From contig JBQEQX010000001.1 in assembly GCA_052043515.1 (NCBI GenBank), positions 682,001 to 746,000 on the forward strand: a stretch of 64,000 nt of DNA, in the 5' to 3' direction. Positions 20,164-31,159 of this stretch are shown one piece after another. This DNA comes from Ehrlichia sp052043515. GTDB taxonomy: Bacteria; Pseudomonadota; Alphaproteobacteria; Rickettsiales; Anaplasmataceae. Made by a program: the position numbers and the translations under genes. The number at the start of each line of letters is the position of its first letter. Position 1 is the first letter of the stretch. The notes under the pieces were generated by a model. The model had not been told where the DNA came from. It saw only the letters and a program-made list of their open reading frames with translations, and did no database searches.

Positions 20164-22790
20164 ATGAGAGTTTTAGTATATTGCGGTGGAATTATCCTAG
20201 TATTTTTGTTATTTCTGGTAATTTCTCCTTTTTTTATCAATTGGAATTCTTATTATGCGTCTCATGTGCTTAAACGAATAGAAGGTATATCTAGTAATAT
20301 AAGTGTGAAGGGTGTAGGTGATGTTACTGGAACATTAATTATGCCTAAGATTGTTATAAGTAATTTATATATAGAGGGTCATGATGATTCATCAACCCAT
20401 AAGTCGACTATATTGGTTGATCGTCTCGAACTAAAGGTATCATGGTTATCATTATTGTTGTTTTCTCCTCAGGTTGATGAAGTTACGATAGATGGGTTAA
20501 ATATCCCATTAGGAAATTTTTTAGACTTGTTGTACGCACCTCAGCATAAGAAATTTAATGTGAAAACTTTTAATATTGTTAATAGTGTTGTTAATACACA
20601 TCATGATGGAACATCTTTTAACAGTAAGCCTATATCAATTAAAAGTGGTGCTATTAAAACTGTGCATAATACAAAGGTAGTAAATGGATTATTGAATCTA
20701 GGTAAAACTGATTATAAACTAGTTGTGGATTTATTGCCTGATGGAGAACAATATAGGGTAGATGCAAATGTTTATTCCAATGCGACAAAAGTTACTTTAT
20801 CTGGTGTGGCGAATGATAATAAATTCGATGGTTTAATATTGGCGAATGGGAGTGATTTTGCAGAGTTTATTAATGATATTTCTGAGACGAATAAGACTTC
20901 TATTTTTTCTTTTATTAATTCACATGAAAAATTTTCCTTATCTACCAATATTAGTCTGGTAGGTAAAGCTTTTAAACTCAGTGATTTTAAGGTGGCGACA
21001 GATAGCGTCGAAGGAAGTGGGGTATTAGCTTGTTCAAGTTATAGCTCATGTAATGCAAATATTAATTTTTCAAAAGTTGATGTAGACAGTTTGTCCAGTA
21101 GTAAAGGTAATATATATAATGAAAAAGAATCTCGTACCCTTGATTACTTTAATACGTTAGTATCTAAAGATTTGAACTATAATATCAAGCTTAGTGCCAG
21201 AAAAATAAAGTATCGTAATCAGGTATCTAGTAATTTGATATTAAATCTCGAAGTATTTGAAGGAAAAGTTAATGTTAATAAGGTAACAGTAACGTTGCCT
21301 GGAAATGGTAATGTATTACATGTTGAAGGGAATGTTGCTAGCAGTGATCTAATATCTAGTTTTAATGGAAAATTGAAAGTTGTAGGAAACGATTTTTATT
21401 CTTTTGTCAAATGGTTGTTTCCAGTAGAGGTTGATTTACAATCAGACAGCAATGGGTTCTCTATAGAAAGCGATCTATATATAGCTCCTAGGGTTTTTTC
21501 TTTATCTAATCTTGCGGTACTAACTGATAGCTTTGGAGATGCAAAAGGTCAATTAAAAGTGAAATATGATAAGAAGAGTGGCTTTGTTACCGGTAATATT
21601 GAAGTGCGTGATGTTGATTTTGATAGATATCATGTCAATGAAGAATTGAATATGACACCCTTCATGTCAATGAAGTGGTTAAAAAAATATGGAATATACT
21701 GTAAAGTTTGATACTAACATTAGTGATTTCGTAATTCGAAAGCAGCGTGTTAATAATTTTGGCTTTTTTAGTAAATATAACGCATGGCAAATTTGGTATT
21801 GATAAAATACGGTTTGATTCTGCTGATGGTTCTAATTTAAATGGGTTCATCAAAGCTTTTGTGAGATCCCAAGATACGAGGCCAAACATATCAATTAATC
21901 TCAGAGGAAGTAAATACAATAGTGCTTTCACTAAGTTTCCAGTTTTGATACGTAATGTTGTTGATGAATCAAAAAAAGTTGTTGATATGAAGTGGTCAAA
22001 TGAAGGTCTAAATTTTTATGGTTTAGAGCATGTAGATGGCAACATTGATATTAAGATTAAGAATTTAGTTTTCCCAAACAATAATTTAGTAGATTTCGTA
22101 TTTTCTTCTAGTTTGAAGGATAATTTAATGTCTATTAATAAGCTGATGTTCAAAATTGATGATGGGTTTGTTTCAGCTAGTGGTAAAATAGGGATGGGAT
22201 CTAATAGTTCTTCACTATCTGCTGTTGTCTCTATAGCTAATATCGGATTAAATAATTTACTTGATCATATCAACGTTAGTGGAGTAACTGGTAATGTAAG
22301 TATAAGTGGTAGTATTCAAACTCAAGGGAGAACTTTAGTTGATTGGATAAGTTCTCTAGATGGAAAAATGGAAATTGTAGCTAAAGGAGTTGATGTTGTT
22401 GGAGTAGATTTTAATAAATTTATTGTAGACTTATTGGATGCTAAGAGTAAATCAGATATTGCAGCGTTAACTAAGATTTCATTATACGATAATAATACAG
22501 TATTTAATGTGATTAATGCTGGTGCTAATATCAAGAAAGGAACTATTACATCTTCATTACAGTTTGCAATTGATAATGCTAGTGTTGTGGCATCAGCAAA
22601 TATTTCTTTATTACAATTTACTGTTATGTCTATTGCTAGGTTTTCATTTATGCGCTCAGGATTGTCTTTTCCTTATCATATAGATATGTCCTTACAAGGT
22701 CAGCTATGGCAGCCAAAAATGACATTTGATGTTCATGCACTATATGAAATGATAAAAGAAAATAGTCAACATATGGTACCTCATGAGTAA
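20164..22790 (+). CDS. AsmA-family envelope protein, frame broken at two runs
   Basis: A large AsmA/TamB-like protein, anchored by an N-terminal helix (GGIILVFLLFLVISPFF) and exposing a long beta-rich domain to the periplasm. Members of this family are linked to outer-membrane assembly and bridge-like lipid transport. The start motif, followed by NWNSYYASHVLKRIEGISSNISVKGVGDVTG, and the late RTLVDWISSLDGKMEIVAKGVDVVGVDF block (the classic AsmA C-terminal region) are typical. Continuity needs one base removed from the A7 run 21681-21687 and one from the T6 run 21764-21769, giving KNMEYTVKFDTN and NNFGFLVNITHG. The rebuilt length is about 874 residues. Confidence 0.88.
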
Positions 22791-23270
22791 GTTTTAGATA
22801 AGTAGGTATAGATTTGCTTTTTGTATAAAAATTGAGTATACTCCTGCAATGTCAGAACTTTATTTTAATCGACGATAGTTAGAGTAATATACGAAAAACT
22901 TTAGATGAATTTTCGGGATTTTTCTGAAGTTTACTTGTTAAAATTGGCTGTTATCTTATAGATCTAATATAGAAAGTCTTATTGTGATAGTGCATATATG
23001 TGGTTTGAATTCTATTCTATAGATGGAGGATGTTGTGTCCTATTGGAAAAATCTAGTCATTGTTATATTTTGATTTTTCCTCAATTACTGTGCGTAAAAT
23101 TATGTTGTGAATATAAAAAAACTGAGTCTCATAATACTTTGTTAATAGTATAAAACAAACTAACGTATTTAATTCTCACTTCTGTACGTTTTACTTTATC
23201 GTACATATCAATACGTAGCACTTCATACAAGTACATTACATTTACAAAAGCTTGATTTTACAAATAACCA
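22791..23270. other. Spacer between convergent genes
   Basis: Between the AsmA-like gene and convergent lnt. Nothing codable is seen. Confidence 0.5.
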
Positions 23271-24785
23271 CTAGAGTTTATAAGTTTTATTCTTAGATAT
23301 AAATCTAACTAATGAAAATACTAGCATTATCAATGTAATCGATGGGATAGTAATGAACTTTTTTAAATGTTTGGAATACATAGTACCCCCACTTATATGA
23401 TAAGGTAGATACGAATCGATGATACCTTCCGTCATGATAGGTAAAGAATCAATGATTCTTCCATAACTATCTATTATGCCAGAAACACCACTGTTTGCTA
23501 CTCTAATAGTAGGTGCTCCGTTTTCTATACTTCTGAAACGACTTATTTCAAAATGTTGATATGGTTGAGAACTTACACCAAACCAACTATCGTTTGTAAT
23601 GTGAACAATCCACTGTCCCCCTGCTGACCTGTTTGTAACTTCATTGCTAAAGACTGATTCATAACATATTAGCGGTATAAAAGGATTCCTACCATTGAGT
23701 GACATTAACTTTGTTTTATTTTTACCATGACTTAGGCTCAGTTTGTCTGTGATGACATTTGGAACGATATTCTTTAATATGGATGGAATAAATTCTCCGA
23801 ATGGAAGTAGATGACATTTATCATAGTAGTCGATAATTTTACCATTACTGTCTACAACAAATAGTGAGTTATAGAATTTATTGTTTTCAAATCTCGTCCC
23901 ACCAGCGATTAGAAAGCTTGGAATGGTGAATTTAAGGGCGTTCTGTACCGAATGGTAGTTTTCATCTGTTAGAAAGGGGAAAGAACTTTCTGACCAAATT
24001 ATATGTGTTCTTGAATTTAGTCCATATTTACTAGTTAAACGCAGGTACGTTTGAAATGTGTCGTATTCTTGTTCCTGATTTGTATCCCAAAAAGTCTCTG
24101 TGTTGCCTTGTACTAAGCGTAAAGCGACATCGTAGTGATACTTTTGTTCTTGGTTTTTCAGTAAGCGGTCGTTACCATAAATAAACATACTTATTAGTAT
24201 TGCTAACGCAATAATGCATGGAGGAGTGGTTTTATCTTTTATACATACTCCAGCAGCTGCTCCACAAAATACAGTAAGAAACGTTGTGCCATGTACTCCA
24301 AACAACGAAACAGTTTGTAACATTTCTGTAGAAAAAGAGAGTGAGTAAGCAAATAGATTCCACGGTAATATAATACTTTCTAATAGCATTCCAGCAATAG
24401 TGAAAGACAACGAAAATACTACTAAACCGAGTAACTTTTTGTAATTTAAAACATAGCTAACGGATGCTGCTATAGCAAAAAATGATGATAAGAGTATCAG
24501 AACGGGGATTACAGCAGGTACTAGTCCCCAGAAAATTTTACCTTGAGTAATTAATGGAATACCAATCCAATATAAACCAGTAGTAAAGTATCCAACACCA
24601 AACCATAACCCGGAAAGAAAAGCCTGTTTTACATTTTGTACTTGTGACAATACAATATAAAACCCTGATAGCGCTATGAAAAGTGCAATGAGCATATAAA
24701 AGGGCGGCATGGATATGGTACCCATTGCTCCCAATATCATAGCCAGTGTGTAGTTATGCTGTTTGTTAAAACATGATTTCGTCAA
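23271..24785 (-). CDS. lnt: Apolipoprotein N-acyltransferase
   Basis: Lnt adds the third acyl chain to the N-terminal cysteine of lipoproteins at the inner membrane. Six to seven hydrophobic segments fill the first 200 residues. The periplasmic nitrilase-like domain carries the catalytic triad context: Glu in IIWSESSFPF, Lys in YYDKCHLLPFGEFIP, and Cys in LICYESVF. A final membrane helix precedes a basic C-terminus. The length of 504 residues is normal and the frame is intact. It is functionally linked to the LolD found in the same window. Confidence 0.95.
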   Translation of the reverse strand: MTKSCFNKQHNYTLAMILGAMGTISMPPFYMLIALFIALSGFYIVLSQVQNVKQAFLSGLWFGVGYFTTGLYWIGIPLITQGKIFWGLVPAVIPVLILLSSFFAIAASVSYVLNYKKLLGLVVFSLSFTIAGMLLESIILPWNLFAYSLSFSTEMLQTVSLFGVHGTTFLTVFCGAAAGVCIKDKTTPPCIIALAILISMFIYGNDRLLKNQEQKYHYDVALRLVQGNTETFWDTNQEQEYDTFQTYLRLTSKYGLNSRTHIIWSESSFPFLTDENYHSVQNALKFTIPSFLIAGGTRFENNKFYNSLFVVDSNGKIIDYYDKCHLLPFGEFIPSILKNIVPNVITDKLSLSHGKNKTKLMSLNGRNPFIPLICYESVFSNEVTNRSAGGQWIVHITNDSWFGVSSQPYQHFEISRFRSIENGAPTIRVANSGVSGIIDSYGRIIDSLPIMTEGIIDSYLPYHISGGTMYSKHLKKFITIPSITLIMLVFSLVRFISKNKTYKL

Positions 24786-25416
24786 TTTACTTACACCTTA
24801 TTATATAAATTTATGCTAGACCAAGTACTAGTATAACGATCATTTTAAATATTTTTTATGTTATGTAAAGTATAAGACTCCAGATTATTTACATATATTC
24901 TTATAAATTTTAATAGCTGTATATTTTAAGCATAAAATTAAAATTTGGTTGTTAAACCCAATATAATAGATAGTCAAGAGCTTCTGATGGAAAATGTAAT
25001 TCACGTTGTCTTAGAATTTATCAACATATGCAGCTGATTTGGTATTCAGTCACCATTTTTACAGTTTGTAATGAGAGGTTGTAGATTTAAGCTTGTACAT
25101 TGCTATCCAGTTTTAATATTTCACTAATTGCAGATTCTTTTATTTATATATATTAATTTCCATGTTAACTTTATGTAAAATAATATTAACTAGACATTGT
25201 ATTATTTGCCTGGAAGTGTGAAAAATTTTTTTTGTCTGGAAAAATTTAGTTATATAAAAGTAAAATGGAAAATTGAGTAGAAAAAAGAATTTTCTTATGT
25301 AATTAGCATTACGGATAGATAATGGTTGGTTATTAGAATTTGTAATAAAGACGCTTGCCTTTTTAATAATATTTTAGTAGGGTTATCAATCATGTATTGG
25401 TTGGATTTGTGGGTAT
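24786..25416. other. Divergent spacer, no gene seen
   Basis: Long AT-rich divergent spacer between lnt and the MrpD-like gene. No supported gene; short open frames are all under 20 codons. Confidence 0.5.
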
Positions 25417-26897
25417 ATGTTGATGAATAATTCGCTTCCTGTTTTGCAGGTTGTTGTACCTTTGCTTTCTGCGGTAGTATGTTCTTTGTTGAAAAATACT
25501 AGATTAGTGAAGATTATTTCAGTTGTTATAGTATTGATCTCATTCTCTATTGCAGTAGTTTTGTTTATTCAGGTATATCCAAGTAATATTATTAGGTATA
25601 ACCTAGGTGGATGGATGATTCCTTATGGAATAGAACTAAAAATTAGTCTATTTAACTCGGCTATGCTGGTTTTGGTAAATTTTATTGCACTTATGAGTGT
25701 GATATATGGTATATCCCTGAACATGAATGAGGTAAGTGTTAACAAAATACCAGGTTTTTATTCTATATTTTTACTGTGTTTTACTGGCTTGTTAGGTATA
25801 TTAGTATCTAATGATGTTTTTAATATTTATGTTTTTCTTGAAATATCATCTATTTGTTCATATGTTTTGGTTGCAATGGGAAAAGATAAAGCTGCCTTAA
25901 TAGCCGCATTTGATTACTTAGTAATAGGTACCATTGGTGCAACTTTTTATTTAATAGGTATAGGGTTTTTTATATGCTATTACTGGTACTTTGAATGTTG
26001 GAGATTTGTTTTCAATCATTCAAGATAGATCTTTAGGAACAAATAAAGTCCTTCAAGTTGGAGTATTGTTTATAATAGTGGGTTTGTTTGTTAAGATAGC
26101 ATTGTTCCCGTTTCATAGATGGTTGATTCAGGCGTATAGCTCTGTGCCTACTTTCATTGCTGTGTTTTTTTCTGGTATTTCTACAAAAGTTATGTTGTAT
26201 CTGCTTATAAAAGTGGTATATGAGATTTTTAAGGTGGAATTACTATTGAGTTTTTTGCCTTTTAATATTGTTTTTATGTGTTTTGCTTCTTTATCAATAG
26301 TTTTTGCATCCTTCTTTGCAGTGTTGAGTAGCAATATGAAAAAGATTTTTGCATATTCAAGTGTTGCACATTTAGGCTATGTTATCTTTGCATTAGGGTT
26401 AAATACTTATTACGGGTTAGTTGCTGCTATAATTTATATAATTCATCATAGTTTGGTTAAATCAGCATTATTTATGGTAATGGGTAGTGTATCTTACAAC
26501 TGTGGTAGCCTAGATATTAAAAGTTGTGTGAACATGTGGAAGAGTATGCCAAAAATTGCTTTACCATTTGTTATTTTGTGTATAAGTATCCTAGGAATGC
26601 CAATAACTTCAGGCTTTATTTCTAAATGGTACATTTTTGACGCAACGATCAAGTCTGATTTTTTTACGCGGTGTAGGTATTTTGTTGGTTGGATCAGGTG
26701 TATCTGTAGTGTATGTATGGAAAGTAGTTGAAGCAACTTGTTTTAAATCACATGATAATAGTCAAGTAGCATTTAAAACTCCTGGCATTGCGGCATTGTG
26801 TATCTGGATAATGGCAATTTCTTCTATAATTCTTGGAGTGTATCCAGCACCTTTAATACTAATTTCCAGCAAGATCGCAGTATCCCTCTTGTCTTGA
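25417..26897 (+). CDS. MrpD/NuoN-family proton-conducting membrane protein, frame broken at two runs
   Basis: Membrane protein of the NuoL/M/N-MrpA/D family with about fourteen predicted helices. Features include GWMIPYGIELKISLFN near the N-terminus, the conserved helix with NVFNIYVFLEISSICSYVLVA containing the key Glu, FHRWLIQAYSSVPTFIAVFFSG, and SSVAHLGYVIFALG. It resembles subunit D of Mrp-type monovalent cation/H+ antiporters more than complex I NuoN, based on the N-terminal pattern. Frames join as GFLYAITGTLNVGDLF (one base removed at T6 25966-25971) and SDFLRGVGILLVGSG (T7 26659-26665). The rebuilt length is about 492 residues, the family norm. No other Mrp subunit is next to it. Confidence 0.85.
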
Positions 26898-26985
26898 AAA
26901 CATGCACTAAGTGTTAGAGTTTGAACTCACACTGCCATGAACCGCGTATTCTCCTGTCGCTTAGAAGTACCAGATACTGTACCAA

Positions 26986-27297
26986 TTATCTACTTCTTCC
27001 ATGTACCTTGCTTTTAAACGCCTGAGACACTGATTCAGCAAAAAAGCTGCTATTCTGACTCTGTACCATATCATGTTCTGGTACACAGTGCTTGTTGCAT
27101 GGCTTAGTGTTAGGAGATGTATCCACAACACTGCTACCACTAGTACTACGTTCTAATTTCTTCTTATTCTTGGATGTACGTTTTGTTTTTAACGTAAAGA
27201 AATAAGATAGTCCCAATAGCAACATTAGCGCAAGTAGAGTAATTAGCTTTGGGCTATCAATCATGTACAGTAGTAGATTGTATAAGTAATTTGTCAT
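26986..27297 (-). CDS. Hypothetical small single-pass membrane protein
   Basis: A 103-residue frame starting ATG at 27297. One hydrophobic helix (about residues 19-36, LITLLALMLLLGLSYFF) is followed by a Lys-rich stop-transfer stretch (KTKRTSKNKKK) and a Ser/Asn-rich soluble tail with several Cys and His residues. I do not recognise the family. The positive-inside pattern predicts a cytoplasmic tail. It ends 88 bases from the convergent MrpD-like gene. Confidence 0.55.
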   Translation of the reverse strand: MTNYLYNLLLYMIDSPKLITLLALMLLLGLSYFFTLKTKRTSKNKKKLERSTSGSSVVDTSPNTKPCNKHCVPEHDMVQSQNSSFFAESVSQAFKSKVHGRSR

Positions 27298-27599
27298 AAC
27301 CGCCTCTTAAATAACCAGGACACACTTTGTCAATATAGCATTAAATAGTTGATTGAGTAAATAGATAAATTTTAGTTTCAATGTGACTTTATACTATATG
27401 TTTGTGATGTTTGTAAAAACTGATGGCTCGTATGTACATGCGATGTCACCTTTATTGCATCTGCCGATTTCAAAACATCAGTCTGAAAATATAGATACTT
27501 ATGTAAAATCGCATAGTGATAATCTACATTACTGACCACAAACTTTTAGCCAATAAAGCACCACTGCCAGATGTTGCATCCATTAGACATTGTATAATG
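27298..27599. other. Spacer upstream of the 103-residue membrane gene
   Basis: Between mlaD and the small membrane gene, both on the minus strand. A plus-strand frame of about 45 codons near 27400 is unsupported. Confidence 0.4.
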
Positions 27600-28050
27600 C
27601 TACTTCATGAATGAATTTACAAGCTTTGAGATAATTATGTTAATGTTCAGATCTGAACTTGTGTGTTCAATTGAACCTCCAGCATGAATAGTATCTTGGT
27701 TTGACCCAAGTGCAATATCGACATATTTTCTCCCTAATAAGTTGGCAATAGATAAGGATGCTGAACTATCTGAAGGTAATGAAATATTTTTTTTGTATGC
27801 ACATTGCAATTACTGGATTATAAGCCTTATCAAGTGATATTGATGTTACTGTCCCTACTTTAACTCCGGATATTACTACATCATCACCTATATCTAATCC
27901 GTCTACAGTTGTGAAAGATGCCTTAATTGTATAGCAATTATGAGAAGTATTTTTGTATGGAAGTTTGCTAAATGTTACTATTCCGACGGATATTGCTCCT
28001 ATTAGAACAATAAACCCTACGAAAATTTCGATAATATTAGATCGATGCAT
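27600..28050 (-). CDS. mlaD: MlaD-like MCE-domain protein, frame broken at a T8 run
   Basis: Substrate-binding subunit of the Mla phospholipid-trafficking ABC system. An N-terminal anchor (IIEIFVGFIVLIGAISVGIVTF) leads into the MCE domain, with YTIKASFTTVDGLDIGDDVVISGVKVGTVTSI, a very typical pattern. The remainder, SSASLSIANLLGRKYVDIALGS, lies in another frame and joins as MCIQKNISLPSDSSAS when one base is removed from the eight-T run 27787-27794. The rebuilt length of about 149 residues is normal. The mlaE/mlaF partners are not in this window. The NDUFA12-like gene lies 18 bases upstream. Confidence 0.88.
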
Positions 28051-28067
28051 AGAACTACCGCCATTAT

Positions 28068-28333
28068 TTATTCATGTATTGCAAATTTGGAAACCTTGTG
28101 TGGGTGATAAGCATACTCAGTGCCAGTTAAATTTGGCAAATGTGCATTTTCTGAATATGTTGGAGGACTACTGTCTGTGTAGTGTAACCACATATGCCAT
28201 GATGCAGGAATCCTTGTTGGTTCAGCTGGGCCAGAATATACCACCCATCTTTTTTTCAGTGCTATTTGTTATTGAGATATAATAACGGTTGCCTAGAACA
28301 TCAGTACCAACTAATTTTTTTTTTTTTTGTCAT
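28068..28333 (-). CDS. NDUFA12-like NADH:ubiquinone oxidoreductase 17.2 kDa subunit, two frameshifts
   Basis: A small complex I accessory/assembly subunit shared by alphaproteobacteria and mitochondria. The signature blocks are LVGTDVLGNRYYIS and, in another frame, RWVVYSGPAEPTRIPASWHMWLHYTDSSPP, ending SKFAIHE. The two blocks join if one base is removed from the T7 run 28250-28256. The start region contains a 14-T run (28315-28328); with 13 bases an ATG at 28333 reads MTKKKK into LVGTDVLG. The rebuilt protein has about 87 residues, slightly shorter at the N-terminus than many relatives, so a different start is possible. It sits immediately upstream of mlaD, a pairing familiar in Rickettsiales. 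Confidence 0.82.
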
Positions 28334-28489
28334 AAGTTGTAAATTGCGAAAAAATGACATATTGTATAATGGTAGTTTATCCTATATTAGTATAATAATT
28401 ATAATGATACAATAGAATTATTGACTAGGTACCTAGTTAATAGTTTGTATACTAATTAACTTGATGAATTGGTAAAATATGAATTAATT

Positions 28490-28957
28490 ATGAAATGTCC
28501 TTTCTGTAATAATACTAATACTCAAGTTAAAGATTCAAGATCTATAGAAGATGATATGTTGATTAGAAGAAGAAGGGTCTGTTTGGTATGTCATTCAAGA
28601 TTTACTACAACTGAGAAATTGCTGCTTCGATCACTCATGGTAGTTAAAAAGAATGGTGAAACTGAACTGTTTAACAAACAAAAGCTGCTTTCTTCTATTT
28701 TAATAGCCACGAAAAAACGTCCTATAAGCCACGAAGGAATAAATATGATGGTGAATAATATTTTTTATGAACTTGAAGGGAGCAAAGAAACCGCTATTCC
28801 ATCCGACATTATAGGTAAAATGGTCATGGATAATCTTTTTAAATTGGATAAGGTGGCATATGTGAGATTTGCTTCTGTATATATGAATTTCAAAAATATA
28901 AACGATTTTAGCAATATAATAGCAAAAATAATTAGCGAAAAGAATCCTTATATCTAA
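28490..28957 (+). CDS. nrdR: Transcriptional repressor NrdR
   Basis: NrdR represses ribonucleotide reductase genes according to ATP/dATP state. The N-terminal zinc ribbon (MKCPFCNN...RRRVCLVCHSRFTT) has both Cys pairs, and the following ATP-cone (VVKKNGETELFNKQKLLSSI) is intact. I choose the ATG at 28490 because family members begin MKCPFC; the frame is open seven codons further upstream. The length is 155 residues. It lies upstream of tRNA-Ala, with no nrd gene nearby. Confidence 0.95.
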   Translation: MKCPFCNNTNTQVKDSRSIEDDMLIRRRRVCLVCHSRFTTTEKLLLRSLMVVKKNGETELFNKQKLLSSILIATKKRPISHEGINMMVNNIFYELEGSKETAIPSDIIGKMVMDNLFKLDKVAYVRFASVYMNFKNINDFSNIIAKIISEKNPYI

Positions 28958-29061
28958 ATGTAAAGTTAAATTTTCTATAACTAATTATTGTCTTGAATTA
29001 TTAGGGGAGCTTATGGTATGTACTTTGAGCGTTGATTATGTGGCTTGTTTGTTGAATGTGT

Positions 29062-29134
29062 GGGGGTATAGCTCATATGGTAGAGCGTCTGTTTTGCACG
29101 CAGAAGGCAAGCGGTTCGATTCCGCTTACCTCCA
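29062..29134 (+). tRNA. tRNA-Ala (anticodon TGC)
   Basis: Acceptor arms GGGGGTA and TACCTCC pair with one G-T. The D arm GCTC/GAGC, anticodon stem TCTGT/GCAGA with loop TTTGCAC (anticodon TGC), and T arm AGCGG-TTCGATT-CCGCT are complete. CCA is not encoded. Confidence 0.97.
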
Positions 29135-29254
29135 CTTCAGTGTGTTGAAATTCTAAGCGTGGTTGTTGTAGCTCTTGTTTGGTTTTTTAGTATCTTCTAT
29201 CAGTACAGAGTTGGATGTTCTTGTTCTTATAGCATTGTTTATAATGCTCGAAGG

Positions 29255-30944
29255 TTAGTGTTGCAGTAAGCCGAAGTCGTATCCGTTAATAAATATGTGA
29301 CTATTGCTGTCTATGTAGGCATCGTTGCTTATCTGTTCTCTACCGTAGTTTTTAAAGATGTTTTCATACGCGCTAATAACATATTCGTAACTGTAGCTCT
29401 CCTGTATTGCTCTGTAAATATCTAACATTTCCTCATAAGTCATACTAAGTAATATGTGGTGTTTGTCTTGATCAATACTATCTCCTATAATTACATTTTT
29501 TTTTGGTAATGGGAAATATACTGTGCCACTATCTTGAGTTAAATATGTTGCATCATCTTTATTCTTTGGTAATTTACCATGATCCAAGTTTTCCTTTTTT
29601 TGAATTGTGTTGTGCTACTATACTGTTACTGTCTTCCGCGTCATAAATTGGTGCTGTGTTAGTTGACTCTTCTTTCAATCCGTCATGTGTATTATTTTGT
29701 GGGTACTCTAATGGTAAAATGGTTGAAAGGTGTTGTGTTAGTGTTGTATTTGGAAGATCGTAAATGATGTTTTCTTTGTTATCAGAAAAATACATTTTAA
29801 TTTGGTTATTTCCATCTACTTTTATGGCAAGATATACGTTGTCTGAGTCTAGTTTTTTTTGTGCTATATTGAAAAAGTTTTTTGTAAAACCTGAAAATGG
29901 AGCATCGTAGTTAAATACCTCTCTAACGTTGTTACAGTGTTGGAAATAAATACCGTGGTCAAAAAATAGGTAAGTGTTCTTAGGGGGGTATGAGTGGAAT
30001 TTCATTGCCTTCTAATACTACACTTGCAAAGTTTTTATTATATCCTATGAGTAAATCACTTTTAGTAATCTTAAAAATAAATTGTTTATTCACGTCTATT
30101 TCGATACTATCATCCGATGATTCATCCATTCTGAAATGATTATGTAGAACTTTTAGTGCTGTCTTATAGTCTTTTACCAAATTCTCTTCTTGTCTTATAT
30201 CTGTGAATAAGCACTTACCATTTTGAACAACTAGGTAAATCGGGTTACTCTTGATTTCGTTCTGTATGACATCCTGTACGATATTATGTGTGTCAATACT
30301 TCTGTTAGGGTTGATTTGATATTTTCTGATATCAGAGTAATTAAGTATAAAGATTCCATCTTTTTCATTGGTGTAGTATTTATATTGTAGTGATTCTGGA
30401 CTTAATTTGCCTAATTCTTTGCTGTTGTGCAGTAGGTCTAGAATTGTGGCGCAAGTTATCATGCTACCAGCATTTTGTTTTTCTGGAACTATTTTAAATA
30501 ATGGAAGATTTCCGTTTTCTTCTTGAATATTGTATAATTCTTGTAAGTTTATTTCTTTTGACTTTTCTACTATATTTTCTACTGGAATATAAAATTGATT
30601 ATAGTTGAAATGATATGCCGCTCCGTTTTCATCACAGATTAGTAGTTTATAAGATTCTTCGATTGAGCTATTAGCGGGGGGGATACTTAATTTTATCTAC
30701 TTTAATATACCTGTATTGATACGGTATTTGTAAACACTCGTCAGTAACATAGTTATTATATGGTATGTATAATCTGTCCTCTACAAAAAAGTAGTTTTTT
30801 TGAAGGCATAATCACTTCAGTATTATCTTCAGTTGTTATTTTTGTTTTATATACATTACTACTGCAAAATAAGTTTAATTTATCACCTACTTCTAGCCTT
30901 AATGGTGATATTTGATTTGTAATAACAGATGTATTTTTATTCAT
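29255..30944 (-). CDS. Hypothetical 561-residue protein related to the C-terminal module of the divergent metallopeptidase, four frameshifts
   Basis: Four frames on the minus strand merge into one protein if one base is removed from each of the runs T7 30795-30801, G7 30676-30682, G6 29983-29988 and T7 29595-29601. Joints read PSKNYFFVEDRLYIPY, KIKYPPANSSIEE, IPLIPPKNTYLFFDHG and KKENLDHGKLPKN. The product is hydrophilic, Asn/Asp/Lys-rich, with no signal peptide or membrane segment. I do not recognise a domain. Its start (SPLRLEVGDKLNLF) resembles NILKLEIGDKLLSY in the neighbouring metallopeptidase, after that protein's second peptidase module, so the two divergent genes may share a beta-rich module. 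A secreted or effector role is speculation. Genuine decay is possible here since the gene is not known to be essential. Confidence 0.65.
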
Positions 30945-31159
30945 ATTTTTTTACAGTAGTATTAAATAAGATCTGGATTTTAAGTTTTAATAATAAAAAA
31001 AGCATTAATTAACTAATTCATTAATAATTTTTAGTATATAAGTCAGTATATTATGCTTAAAAAATAATTTTATAGTTAAAATATTAATTTATTATATTGA
31101 CATTTTAATATATTATCTATACCATCCTGTCCCAAGTTAACTTATAACGGATAGAATCT

